NCBI RefSeq assembly: GCF_035917975.1
Contig: NZ_CP109130.1
Coordinates: 5,890,001-5,954,000 of the forward strand
Length of the DNA stretch: 64,000 nucleotides
Direction of reading: 5' to 3'
Origin: Streptosporangium sp. NBC_01756
GTDB taxonomy: Bacteria; Actinomycetota; Actinomycetes; Streptosporangiales; Streptosporangiaceae
Below the pieces are notes generated by a model that saw nothing but the letters and a program-made list of their open reading frames with translations, was not told where the DNA came from and did no database searches. Made by a program: the position numbers and the translations under genes. How positions within the stretch are numbered: position 1 is the first letter of the stretch; each line of letters opens with the position of its first letter. Below, one piece after another: positions 27,097 through 35,222 of the stretch.

Positions 27097-28625
27097 TGGT
27101 TGTCCCTCCTGAACCGGCGGATGTTGAGAATCATGAAGGGCAGGACGAGGATCAGCAGGAAGATGGCCAGCGCGCTGCCCAGTCCCTGGTTGCCGCCACC
27201 GCCGAAGGAGACCCGCCACATCTCCAGCGCGATCACGTTGGCCTGCGGCTGCACCGATCCCGGTGCGATGACGTAAACCAGGTCGAAGACCTTCAGGGTG
27301 TTGATGATCATCGTGACGAACACGACGAGCAGCACCGGCGAGAGCAGCGGAACGGTGATCTTGCGGAACACCTGCCACTCGGTGGCGCCGTCGATGCGGG
27401 CCGCCTCCAGCGCGTCCCGCGGGATGGCCGCGAGGCCCGCCGCGATCAGCACCATGGAGAATCCGGCCCACACCCAGATGAACGCGCCGATGATCGCCGG
27501 AGTGATCAGCGTCGGGCCCAGCCAGGAGACCCCGCTGAAGGCGGCCTCGAAGTTCGACTGCGGCAGCCGTACCGTGTAGTCACCCGGAGCGAGTCCGGTG
27601 AAGCGGAACGTACCGTCGGCCTCGGTGGTGGCGGTCGCCTTGACGGCGCCGTTCTGCACCGCCTCGACCGTCACCCCGGTCAGGCCCTTCTCGGTGCCGT
27701 CCACCTGGTTGAGTGCGCCGCCGCCGCCCTGGGTGAAGTCCACCCACACGGTCCCGGCGAGGTCGCCCGGACCCGGCTGGGCCGCCTTCGCCGTGGAGGC
27801 CGAGGCGAGGGCCTCGGGCTTCACGCCCACCAGCGGGATGAGCACGGCCTTCCCGGGCTGGGAGGGCTGCTTGGTGACCACCGTGCCCTGCTGGGCGGCG
27901 ACCGGGGCCTGGTCGTTCTCCCGGGGACGGGCGTCCGGGTAACCCGTGTGGGAGCCGAAGAGGCCGTCCACCGAATTGATCACGGCGTTGGCCACGCCCC
28001 GGTCCGGGGCCTGCTCGTACACCAGGCGGAAGATGACGCCGGAGGCCATCAGCGAGACGGCCATCGGCATGAACACGATCAGCTTGAACGCGGTCGCCCA
28101 GCGGATCCGCTCGGTCAGCACCGCGAAGATCAGGCCGACCGCGGTGACCAGAGCGGGAGCCACCACGACCCAGATCAGGTTGTTCCTGATCGTGGTCAGG
28201 GTGGAGGCGTCGCTGAAGATCGCCGCGTAGTTGTCCACTCCGACGAAGTTCTGGCCGTTGCCGTCGTAGAGGCTACGGAAGATCGAGTAGATGATCGGGT
28301 AGATCACCATCGAGCCGAGCAGGATCGCGCCCGGCAGCAGGAACCAGATCGCCAGCGTAGGCGCCGGTCCCAGCTTGGAGGCGCGGGCCGGTGCGGCGGT
28401 GCCGGCCGATGGGACGTTGGTTGACGTGGGGGGGACGGCACCGGCGGGCTTGGTCCCGGCGGTGTCGTCGGCATCCGTGCCGGTGCCGGCCGGAGTCGAG
28501 GGCGGGGGCCCCTCATTCAGGTCGAGGGAGGAGCCCCGGGGGGCGTCGTTCGGTCCGGAGGAGGAACCGCGGGCGGCGTCATCGCCGCCACGCGGGCCCT
28601 GCGGGCCGTCTAACCGGTTGGTCAC
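27093..28625 (-). CDS. Carbohydrate ABC transporter permease (MalF-type) with Cna-B-like insert
   Basis: A 510-residue permease, much longer than the usual 290-330. Residues 1-85 are a disordered Pro/Ser/Gly-rich cytoplasmic extension. Helices lie at about 91-113, 150-170 and 178-202. Then comes an insert of about 160 residues (205-365) with a low-complexity linker and a beta-sandwich-like domain (289-355: GTVWVDFTQ, GLTGVTVEAVQNG, DGTFRFTGLAPGDYTVRLP) of the SdrD-B/Cna-B kind. The remaining helices and the EAA loop (RDALEAARIDGATEWQVF) follow. GTG 28625 has an AGGGGAGAG site, 12 bp after the binding protein stop. Confidence 0.9.
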   Translation of the reverse strand: MTNRLDGPQGPRGGDDAARGSSSGPNDAPRGSSLDLNEGPPPSTPAGTGTDADDTAGTKPAGAVPPTSTNVPSAGTAAPARASKLGPAPTLAIWFLLPGAILLGSMVIYPIIYSIFRSLYDGNGQNFVGVDNYAAIFSDASTLTTIRNNLIWVVVAPALVTAVGLIFAVLTERIRWATAFKLIVFMPMAVSLMASGVIFRLVYEQAPDRGVANAVINSVDGLFGSHTGYPDARPRENDQAPVAAQQGTVVTKQPSQPGKAVLIPLVGVKPEALASASTAKAAQPGPGDLAGTVWVDFTQGGGGALNQVDGTEKGLTGVTVEAVQNGAVKATATTEADGTFRFTGLAPGDYTVRLPQSNFEAAFSGVSWLGPTLITPAIIGAFIWVWAGFSMVLIAAGLAAIPRDALEAARIDGATEWQVFRKITVPLLSPVLLVVFVTMIINTLKVFDLVYVIAPGSVQPQANVIALEMWRVSFGGGGNQGLGSALAIFLLILVLPFMILNIRRFRRDNQ

Positions 28626-28637
28626 GGCCTCTCCCCT

Positions 28638-29969
28638 TTACTTCCAGGCCTTCTTGGCCTCGGTCTCGAGCTTCTCCTGGATGTCCTTGACCTTGGAGGG
28701 GTCGCGGACGAGGTCCTGCAGGAGCTTCCACTCGCCCTTGCCGTCGGTGCCGCCGAAGGCGCTGGGCGCGAGGTCGGACATGTCGTAGCGGACGGCGTCA
28801 CCGGCGGAGACGATCGTCTCGGCGAGCTTCTTGGTCAGCTCGCTCGGGTAGTTGTCGGGCGAGACGTTGCGGTTGGGCGAGAGGTAGCCGGGGAGCTTCG
28901 CCCAGACCTCGCCGCCCTCCTTGGAGGCGAGGAACTCCATCAGCGCCATCGCGCCCTTGGAGTCCTTCATCACCACCGCGATGTCGCCGCCCAGCACGAC
29001 CGGCGCGGTGTCACCGGCCTTCGGGAACGGGAAGTACTTGGCCTCCTCGCCCAGCTTGGCGCCGGACTCCTCGGCCGTGGTGCCCACGAAGTCCGCCTCG
29101 ATGACCATCGCCGACTTGTCCTGGCCGTAGACCTGGGTCACGCAGGTGGGGAAGTCGGTCTGCAGGGCGCCGGAGGAGCCGCCGAGCATGAACTCCTTCT
29201 TGCTCACCAGCTGCCCGATCTTCTCCAGCGCGGTGGTCACGCTGGCGTCGGTCCACGGGATCTCGTGCTTGGAGAGCTTGGTGTAGTTCTCCGGGCCGGC
29301 GCTGGACAGGTAGACGTTCTCGAACAGGTCGGTCAGCGTCCAGCCGGACGCGCCGCACAGGGAGAACGGCGGGGTGCCGGAGTCCGCGACCGCCTGGGCG
29401 GTCGTGACGAGCTCGTCCCAGGTGGCGGGCGGCTGCGCCCCGGCGTCCTGGAAGGCCTTGTCGCGATACCAGATGAGCGACTTGTGCGCCGCCTTCACCA
29501 GCACGCCGTAGGCCTGGCCGTCGGCGGAGCCGAGCTCCTTCCAGTACGGGGTGTAGTTGTCGTCGACCTGCTTCAGAACCTCGGGGCTGAGCGGCTTGAG
29601 CGCCTTCTGGTCGGAGTACTGCTGGACCAGGCCCGGCTGCGGCAGGATCGCGATGTCCGGCGGGTTCTTGCCCTCGATGCGCGGGCCGAGGTAGGCGCCG
29701 GTGTCCTCACCGGTGGAGGCGTAGGTGACCTTCGCGCCGGTCTTGGCCTCGAACGCCTTGAGCACCTCCTGGAAGTTGGTCTGCTCGGCGCCGGTCCACT
29801 TGGCGGCGACCTCGAGGGTCACGCCTTCAAGGGTCTTGGCCGCGGGAGCGGCCGCGGAGGAGCTGTCGGCGGGGGCCGGGGCGGCGGTGTCGGTGTCGGC
29901 GGACTGGCCGCACGCGGCGAGCGCGAGCGCGAGCCCGGCTGTGGTCACTGTGACGACGGTTTTACGCAT
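28638..29969 (-). CDS. Sugar-binding lipoprotein of the ABC importer
   Basis: A 443-residue extracellular solute-binding protein (family 1). Lipoprotein signal with lipobox ALAAC at Cys20, then a Ser/Ala/Pro/Thr linker. The mature part has the MalE-type pattern (FQEVLKAFEAKTGAKVTY; PDIAILPQPGLVQQYSD; QAYGVLVKAAHKSLIWYRDK). I chose ATG 29969 because AGGAGG precedes it and the signal peptide starts there. It is the first gene of the operon with the two permeases. The sugar is unknown; glucosides are plausible given TreS nearby. Confidence 0.93.
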   Translation of the reverse strand: MRKTVVTVTTAGLALALAACGQSADTDTAAPAPADSSSAAAPAAKTLEGVTLEVAAKWTGAEQTNFQEVLKAFEAKTGAKVTYASTGEDTGAYLGPRIEGKNPPDIAILPQPGLVQQYSDQKALKPLSPEVLKQVDDNYTPYWKELGSADGQAYGVLVKAAHKSLIWYRDKAFQDAGAQPPATWDELVTTAQAVADSGTPPFSLCGASGWTLTDLFENVYLSSAGPENYTKLSKHEIPWTDASVTTALEKIGQLVSKKEFMLGGSSGALQTDFPTCVTQVYGQDKSAMVIEADFVGTTAEESGAKLGEEAKYFPFPKAGDTAPVVLGGDIAVVMKDSKGAMALMEFLASKEGGEVWAKLPGYLSPNRNVSPDNYPSELTKKLAETIVSAGDAVRYDMSDLAPSAFGGTDGKGEWKLLQDLVRDPSKVKDIQEKLETEAKKAWK

Positions 29970-30145
29970 ATCGAGCAAACCTCCTGCGCTGTCAGCGCTC
30001 CTGGATTTCGATCGGGGGGCGGAGATGACAGCTCACTGTGGACGGGATGAAAGGGGATGGCGCCCGACCGGACTGGGGGTGGGGATGACCCTCGGTCCGG
30101 CCGGGAGTGGGATGACGGTCTCGACTCAGGGGGATCGCCCCCGGG

Positions 30146-31402
30146 TCACTGAGCCCGGATGATCTCGTTGAGCTGACCTTTGACGGAGGCGACGACGTCG
30201 TCCCCGGACTCCTTGAAGGGCGGGGTGAGCGCGTTGGAGACCGCACTGGCGATCACCAGGCTCACCTGGTTGTAGTTGGCACTCGCCGGTCTCGGCTGAG
30301 CGGAGAGAATGCTCTTTTTGAGAACCGGCAGGTAGGGAAAGCGTTTGATCAGGCTGGGATCGTCGTACAGCTCGGCCCATACGGGCGGGAACGAGCCGTC
30401 GGCGAGCACCCGCCGCTGGTTCTCCAGACCGGTGAAGTAGCGGATGAACTCCACCGCCGACTTCTGCCGCTTGGAGTAGGCGCTGAGCGCGAGGTTGACC
30501 CCGCCCAGCGAGCTGGAACCCGGTCCGTTGAGACCGGGAAGCCTGGTGACACCGAACTTGTCGGCGACCGCCGAGGTGGTGGCCGGGCCGTACGCGTGCG
30601 GCCAGTTGCGGGCGAAGGCGAGCCGGCCGTCCTGGAAGGCCAGCCGGGACTCCTCCTCCTTGAAGGAGAGCGACTCCGCAGGGATCCATCCCTCGCGGAA
30701 CCCGCGGGTCAGGAAGTCCAGAGCGGTCTTCGCCTTGGTCGCGTCCATGGTCACCTGCGTGCCGTCCCGGCTGAGGATCTGGCCACCCGCCGACTGCACG
30801 GCCTCGGCGAAGTTGACGGTCAGCCCCTCGTAGGCGAGGAACTGACCGGCGTAACCGCCGATGGCGTACTTGTCGTGCAGCACGCGGGCCTGCTCGCGCA
30901 GTTGTGCCCAGGTTTTGGGCGGCCTAAAACCCTGCTTGTTAAGAAGATCTTTGCGGTAGTAAAGCAGGCCGGCGTTGCTGGTGTAGGGCACCGCCCAGAG
31001 CTTGTCCCGGTAGATTGCGGTGTCCACCACCGGCGGCAGGAACCGGCCCAGCGGGAACATGCCGCGGTCGAGCGGCAGGATCCAGCCGGCGTCGGCGAAC
31101 TCCGCCGTCCAGACCACGTCGAGACCGAGCACGTCGTAGCGGTCGCTTTTCGCCTGCAGATTGGCGACCATCTGCGCACGCTGCTCGTCGGCCGCCTCGG
31201 GGAGTTCGAGCAGGGTCGCCCGTTCCCCGGGGTGGGCCTGGTTCCATCGGTCGAGCAGCGGTTGCAGGTAACCGGTCGTGTCGCGTCCCGTCACGAGAGT
31301 GAACGGGCCGGTCCCACCGGACCGCTCCGTCTTCTGGGCGACCGCGGCCGAGCATCCCGCCGTCACCAGTACGGCGAGCGCGACGGGGAGCAGGCGGCGC
31401 AT
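30146..31402 (-). CDS. Second sugar-binding lipoprotein
   Basis: A 418-residue extracellular binding lipoprotein with lipobox VTAGC (Cys17). MalE/UgpB-type features: VLGLDVVWTAEFADAGWILP, AVPYTSNAGLLYYRKDLLNK and EFIRYFTGLENQRRVLADG. It is a distinct protein, not a near-copy of the neighbour at 28638. ATG 31402 follows GTGGAGG. It lies 176 bp upstream of the importer operon on the same strand, so it could be an alternative binding protein for the same permeases or belong to another transporter. Confidence 0.9.
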   Translation of the reverse strand: MRRLLPVALAVLVTAGCSAAVAQKTERSGGTGPFTLVTGRDTTGYLQPLLDRWNQAHPGERATLLELPEAADEQRAQMVANLQAKSDRYDVLGLDVVWTAEFADAGWILPLDRGMFPLGRFLPPVVDTAIYRDKLWAVPYTSNAGLLYYRKDLLNKQGFRPPKTWAQLREQARVLHDKYAIGGYAGQFLAYEGLTVNFAEAVQSAGGQILSRDGTQVTMDATKAKTALDFLTRGFREGWIPAESLSFKEEESRLAFQDGRLAFARNWPHAYGPATTSAVADKFGVTRLPGLNGPGSSSLGGVNLALSAYSKRQKSAVEFIRYFTGLENQRRVLADGSFPPVWAELYDDPSLIKRFPYLPVLKKSILSAQPRPASANYNQVSLVIASAVSNALTPPFKESGDDVVASVKGQLNEIIRAQ

Positions 31403-31493
31403 CGATTGCCTCCACATTTCGGAGCGGTTACATACGTGTTAGGTAGATGCATGCATGTTATGCACAGCGCTAATGTGGACGTCAACGGATAGC

Positions 31494-31513
31494 CACATAA
31501 CGCTCACATAACG
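31494..31513. promoter_or_regulatory. Direct repeats upstream of the PadR gene
   Basis: CACATAACG occurs at 31494-31502 and 31505-31513, 11 bp apart (one helical turn), just before the padR ribosome site. A related GTTATG (CATAAC inverted) lies near 31457. This is a plausible binding site for the PadR protein or for a sugar regulator of the divergent lipoprotein gene. Confidence 0.45.
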
Positions 31514-31534
31514 AGCACTCCGAGGAGGTGGGGC

Positions 31535-32041
31535 GTGAGGCAGTCGCTGATGGCGCTCCTCGCGAAGGAACCTGCCCACGGATACGAGCTGAAGCAGGCG
31601 CTTGAACAGATCTTCGGCAGTGCCTACCCATCACCGAACATAGGGCAGATCTATGTCACGCTCGGCCGTCTGGAGAAGGACGGCCAGGTGCGGGCCGTGG
31701 ACGTGGAGCAGACCAACCGGCCGAACAAGAAGGTGTACTATCTGACCGCCAAGGGCCGAGAAGCCCTCGATGCGTGGGTGGACGAACCCACCGAGGGTCC
31801 GCGGGTCCGGGACGAGTTCTTCATGAAACTCGTGCTGGCCCCCATGACCGGCATCGCGGACCGGATGACGCTGATCAACCGTCAGCGTCGCCACTACCTC
31901 GCGCTCATGCGCGACCTCAACGAACTCGCTGAGCGGACCGACCCGGGGGATCGTGTCGCGCTCCTGCTGATAGAGGGGGCCATGCTTCATCTGCAGGCCG
32001 ACCTCGACTGGCTCGAACGCTGTCAGGAGGACCTGTCATGA
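31535..32041 (+). CDS. PadR-family transcriptional regulator
   Basis: A 168-residue protein with the PadR winged helix: LMALLAKEPAHGYELKQALE, then YPSPNIGQIYVTLGRLEKDG and KVYYLTAKGREALDAWV. A C-terminal dimerisation helix bundle follows (VIR4-like). GTG 31535 is preceded by GAGGAGG. Its stop overlaps the ATPase start as ATGA, so regulator and ABC exporter are one coupled operon. That arrangement usually means the regulator senses the exporter's substrate and represses the operon. Confidence 0.93.
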   Translation: MRQSLMALLAKEPAHGYELKQALEQIFGSAYPSPNIGQIYVTLGRLEKDGQVRAVDVEQTNRPNKKVYYLTAKGREALDAWVDEPTEGPRVRDEFFMKLVLAPMTGIADRMTLINRQRRHYLALMRDLNELAERTDPGDRVALLLIEGAMLHLQADLDWLERCQEDLS

Positions 32042-32784
32042 GCCCGCCCCCCACCGTCACCACGGTCAACCTCGTGAAGATCTACCAGAACGGCGGCGTC
32101 CCGGTGCCCGCCGTGCGGGGGGTGGACCTGACGGTGGAGGCCGGTCAGTTCGTCGCGGTCATGGGGCCCTCGGGATCGGGCAAGTCCACCCTCGTTCACA
32201 TGATCGGCGGCCTGGACACCCGGACCAGCGGTGAGATCTGGCTGAACGGCAAGCGGGCCGACACACTGGGCGAGAGCGCCTGGGCGCTGCTGCGCCGCCG
32301 GGAGATCGGCTTCGTCTTCCAGTTCTTCAACCTGGTCGCCAACATGACCGTGGCCGACAACGTCGAGCTCCCCGCACTGCTGGCCGGGGCCTCCCCGCGC
32401 GAGGCGCGCGAGCGCCGGGAGTATCTCCTCGGCGAGCTCGGCCTGGCCGACCGCGCCGGCGCCGCCCCCGCCCAGCTCGCCGGTGGTGAGCAGCAGCGGG
32501 TCGCGCTGGCCCGCGCGCTGGCCAACAAGCCGAGCCTGCTGCTCGCCGACGAACCCACCGGCAACCTCGACAGCCGCAACACCCGTGACGTGCTCCGCCT
32601 CCTCGGCGAGGTCCACCGTGACGGCCAGACCGTCATCCTGGTCACCCATGACGCCCGGGTCGCCAGCCTCGCCGACCGGGTGGTCTCCCTGCTCGACGGC
32701 GAGATCGCCGACGACGGCGCGGTCGGTACGGCCCGCCGTCGCCCCCGGGCCACCGCGGGCGACGTCGTCGAGCTCAGGGGATAG
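32038..32784 (+). CDS. ABC exporter ATPase (MacB/LolD-type)
   Basis: A 248-residue ATPase with Walker A GPSGSGKST, Q-loop FVFQFFNLVANMTV, signature LAGGEQQRVALARAL, Walker B LLLADEPTGNLD and H-loop VTHD. The FNL Q-loop and EPTGNLD are hallmarks of the MacB/LolD/FtsE group, which power mechanotransmission rather than substrate tunnelling. It is coupled upstream to PadR and lies 4 bp before the FtsX-type permease. Confidence 0.95.
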   Translation: MSPPPTVTTVNLVKIYQNGGVPVPAVRGVDLTVEAGQFVAVMGPSGSGKSTLVHMIGGLDTRTSGEIWLNGKRADTLGESAWALLRRREIGFVFQFFNLVANMTVADNVELPALLAGASPREARERREYLLGELGLADRAGAAPAQLAGGEQQRVALARALANKPSLLLADEPTGNLDSRNTRDVLRLLGEVHRDGQTVILVTHDARVASLADRVVSLLDGEIADDGAVGTARRRPRATAGDVVELRG

Positions 32785-32788
32785 CCGG

Positions 32789-35068
32789 GTGAGCACCACC
32801 AGGGCCTCGGTCAGATGGATCCGGGCCGATCTTCGGGCACGACGGGGACAGGCGCTGCTGACGGTGCTCGCGGTGGCGGGGATCGTCACGGCGCTCATCA
32901 CCTCGGCGACGCTGCTGGAGGACGGGACGAACCCGTGGCGGGGGCTTTTCACGGAGTCCCGGGGCGCGCACGTGTGGATCCACACCAAGGACGCTCCGGC
33001 CGTGACCGCGCTCTCACACCTTGCGGGCGTGGCCGAGGTGGCCGGGCCGTACCGTACGGCACCCGTGATGCTCGCGATGGACGGGAAGAAGTCGCCCGTG
33101 GCACTGCGGGGGATGCAGGCGACGCTCCCGTCCGTGGCCGCTCCGCTGGTCCGTGAGGGCCGCTGGCTACGCCCCGGTGACGTCGAGGGCGTGGTCGTCG
33201 AGCGTTCCTTCGCCGAGGCGCTCGACCTGCGGGTGGGCGGTCCCTTCACCGTCACCGCGCTCAGCGGGGTCTCCCACCCATTGATCGTGGTCGGTCTGGC
33301 CGACACCGCGGACCAGGGTTTCTACCCCGAGTGGACCCCCGGCCTGGCCTGGACCCTGACCACCACCCTCGCCAGGGTCGAACCCGCGCTGGGCCGCAGC
33401 GAGTCGGTCACCGGGCTGCGGCTCGCCGACGGGGAGGACACCCTGCCGGTCGTGCACGGCGCGGTCACCCTGCTGGCCGAGCAGATCCAGCGCATGTCCA
33501 CCTGGCGCGAGGTCCGTGCCTCCATGGAGCTGGACAACAGGCTGCTCGGCCTGCTGCTGGCACTGTTCGGCGTCGCCGGGCTGGTCGCCGCCGCCCTGGC
33601 CATCGTCAATGTGGTGGGGGGTCGCGTGCTGACCCAGACACGCGACATCGCCACGCTCAAGTCCCTCGGTTACACCCGGGGTCAGATCTTCGGCCTGCTC
33701 ATGGTGGAGCACGGCGCGCTCGGCATGGCCGGCATCGCCATCGGGCTGGTCTGCGGCCAGATCGCCTCCTCGTTCGCGCTGGACGGCATGCCGATCCTGC
33801 CGCTCTCGCTGCTCCCGCTGCTGGCGATCACCGGCGGCACCGCCGCGGTGGTCCTCGTCGCGGTGGCCCTGCCCGCCTGGCGCGGCAGTCGCACGCCGCC
33901 CATCCCCGCGGCGTCCGCCGCGCCGCCGCGGGGGCACCTGTCACGGATCGCCAGGCTCGCCCTTCTCGTACGGCTGCCGCCCGCCCTCGTCCTGGGCACC
34001 CGTGACGCCTTCACCCGCCGCGTCCCCGCCTTCCTGAGCATCGTCGGTCTCGCCGTCCCGATGGCGATGATCACGATCGGCCTCGGCTGCTGGGCGACTC
34101 TGGACGACTTCCTGCGCCATCCCGAACAGATCGGCCAGGCGGCCGCGCTCACCCTCCACCCGGACAAGCTCTCCGCCGAAGAGGCCGCCAGGATCGCCAG
34201 AGCCGATCCTGAGGTGCTGTCCGCCTACCCGGGCACCGAGGTGTCCGCGCTGGAGCCTGAACAGACCAGGAGCGTGCTGGCCCGCGCTGTGGGTACTTCC
34301 GCCGACCCCTACCCCTTCTCGGTGGTCGAGGGGCGGATGTTCGCCGCCCGCGGCGAGGCCGTCGCCGGGCAGGGGCTGCTCGACCTGCTGGAGGTGAAGA
34401 TCGGCGACCGGGTGCGGATGACGGTCGGCGGCACGCCGCTGATCGTCCACATCGTCGGCCGGGTGGTGGAGCCCGACCAGGACGGCGAGGTGCTCTCCCT
34501 CGGCCTGGACAGCCTCGCCGCCAAGGACGCGATGCCACCGCAGTTCTACAGCCTCATCCTCCGGCAGGGAGCCGACCCCGCCGCGGTCCGGGCCCGGCTG
34601 CTGGCCGCCTCGAACGAGGAGCTGGAGGTGCACCTGGTGGTCAACCCGGCCGAACGGCTCTCGATCATCCGCGTGGTGATCGTCGGGTTGATCGTCTTGC
34701 TCTCGCTGCTCGGCCTGGCCAACCTGCTGACCGCCAGTGCTCTCGGTCTGCGCGACCACGCGCTCGACCTGGCGGTGCTCAAGGCCATGGGACTCACCCC
34801 GCGACAGGTCGCCGCGACCCTGGTCACCGGCACGGGGCTGCTCGTCGTGCTGGGCGTGGTGGCGGGCACCGCCGCCGGAGCGTCCCTGGTCGGCGGTCTG
34901 ATCGATCTGCAGGGGCACACCAGCGGTGTCGGCGCGGGCATCGGCCGCACGCCCTCGTTCCTCACCCTGGCCGCCGCGGTGCTGATCGCAGTGGGGGCGG
35001 CCCTGCTGGTGACGCTGATACCGGCCCGCAGGGCCGCACGCGCCCAGGTGCCGGTGACCGCCAGGTAG
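32789..35068 (+). CDS. FtsX/MacB-type ABC transporter permease
   Basis: A 759-residue membrane protein with the duplicated FtsX layout of Gram-positive exporters. It has an N-terminal helix (QALLTVLAVAGIVTALITSA), an extracellular MacB_PCD-like domain, three helices ending near residue 370, a linker, a second helix (FLSIVGLAVPMAMITIGLG), a second extracellular domain and a final three-helix block. The RDIATLKSLGYTRGQIFGLL segment is the conserved cytoplasmic coupling helix; its repeat is DLAVLKAMGLTPRQVAATL. GTG 32789 is 4 bp after the ATPase stop. Likely cargo: an antibiotic or lipid-like molecule. Confidence 0.92.
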   Translation: MSTTRASVRWIRADLRARRGQALLTVLAVAGIVTALITSATLLEDGTNPWRGLFTESRGAHVWIHTKDAPAVTALSHLAGVAEVAGPYRTAPVMLAMDGKKSPVALRGMQATLPSVAAPLVREGRWLRPGDVEGVVVERSFAEALDLRVGGPFTVTALSGVSHPLIVVGLADTADQGFYPEWTPGLAWTLTTTLARVEPALGRSESVTGLRLADGEDTLPVVHGAVTLLAEQIQRMSTWREVRASMELDNRLLGLLLALFGVAGLVAAALAIVNVVGGRVLTQTRDIATLKSLGYTRGQIFGLLMVEHGALGMAGIAIGLVCGQIASSFALDGMPILPLSLLPLLAITGGTAAVVLVAVALPAWRGSRTPPIPAASAAPPRGHLSRIARLALLVRLPPALVLGTRDAFTRRVPAFLSIVGLAVPMAMITIGLGCWATLDDFLRHPEQIGQAAALTLHPDKLSAEEAARIARADPEVLSAYPGTEVSALEPEQTRSVLARAVGTSADPYPFSVVEGRMFAARGEAVAGQGLLDLLEVKIGDRVRMTVGGTPLIVHIVGRVVEPDQDGEVLSLGLDSLAAKDAMPPQFYSLILRQGADPAAVRARLLAASNEELEVHLVVNPAERLSIIRVVIVGLIVLLSLLGLANLLTASALGLRDHALDLAVLKAMGLTPRQVAATLVTGTGLLVVLGVVAGTAAGASLVGGLIDLQGHTSGVGAGIGRTPSFLTLAAAVLIAVGAALLVTLIPARRAARAQVPVTAR

Positions 35069-35083
35069 ACGGCGATTCCTCCT

Positions 35084-35221
35084 GTGACGGCCGGCTGAGA
35101 ACGACGGACGGTGCGGTACGGCCAGGCCGTACCGCTGGACGGCGACCCTCTCGTGACGGCCCCCTGAGAACGACGAACGGTGCGGTACGGCCAGGCCGTA
35201 CCGCACCGTTTCGCGGAAAGG
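35084..35221 (+). repeat. Two tandem copies of a 69-bp unit
   Basis: Copies start at 35084 and 35153 (GTGACGGCC...CTGAGAACGACG) and each carries the GCGGTACGGCCAGGCCGTACCGC hairpin region. They differ at several bases; only the second copy has the fully symmetric hairpin. They fill the gap between two convergent genes. Confidence 0.75.
35176..35210. terminator. 16-bp stem bidirectional terminator
   Basis: Arms 35176-35191 and 35195-35210 pair perfectly around a CAG loop, with AA before and TT after. It lies between the convergent exporter permease and treS genes and fits a terminator for both. Confidence 0.8.
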
Positions 35222-35222
35222 G

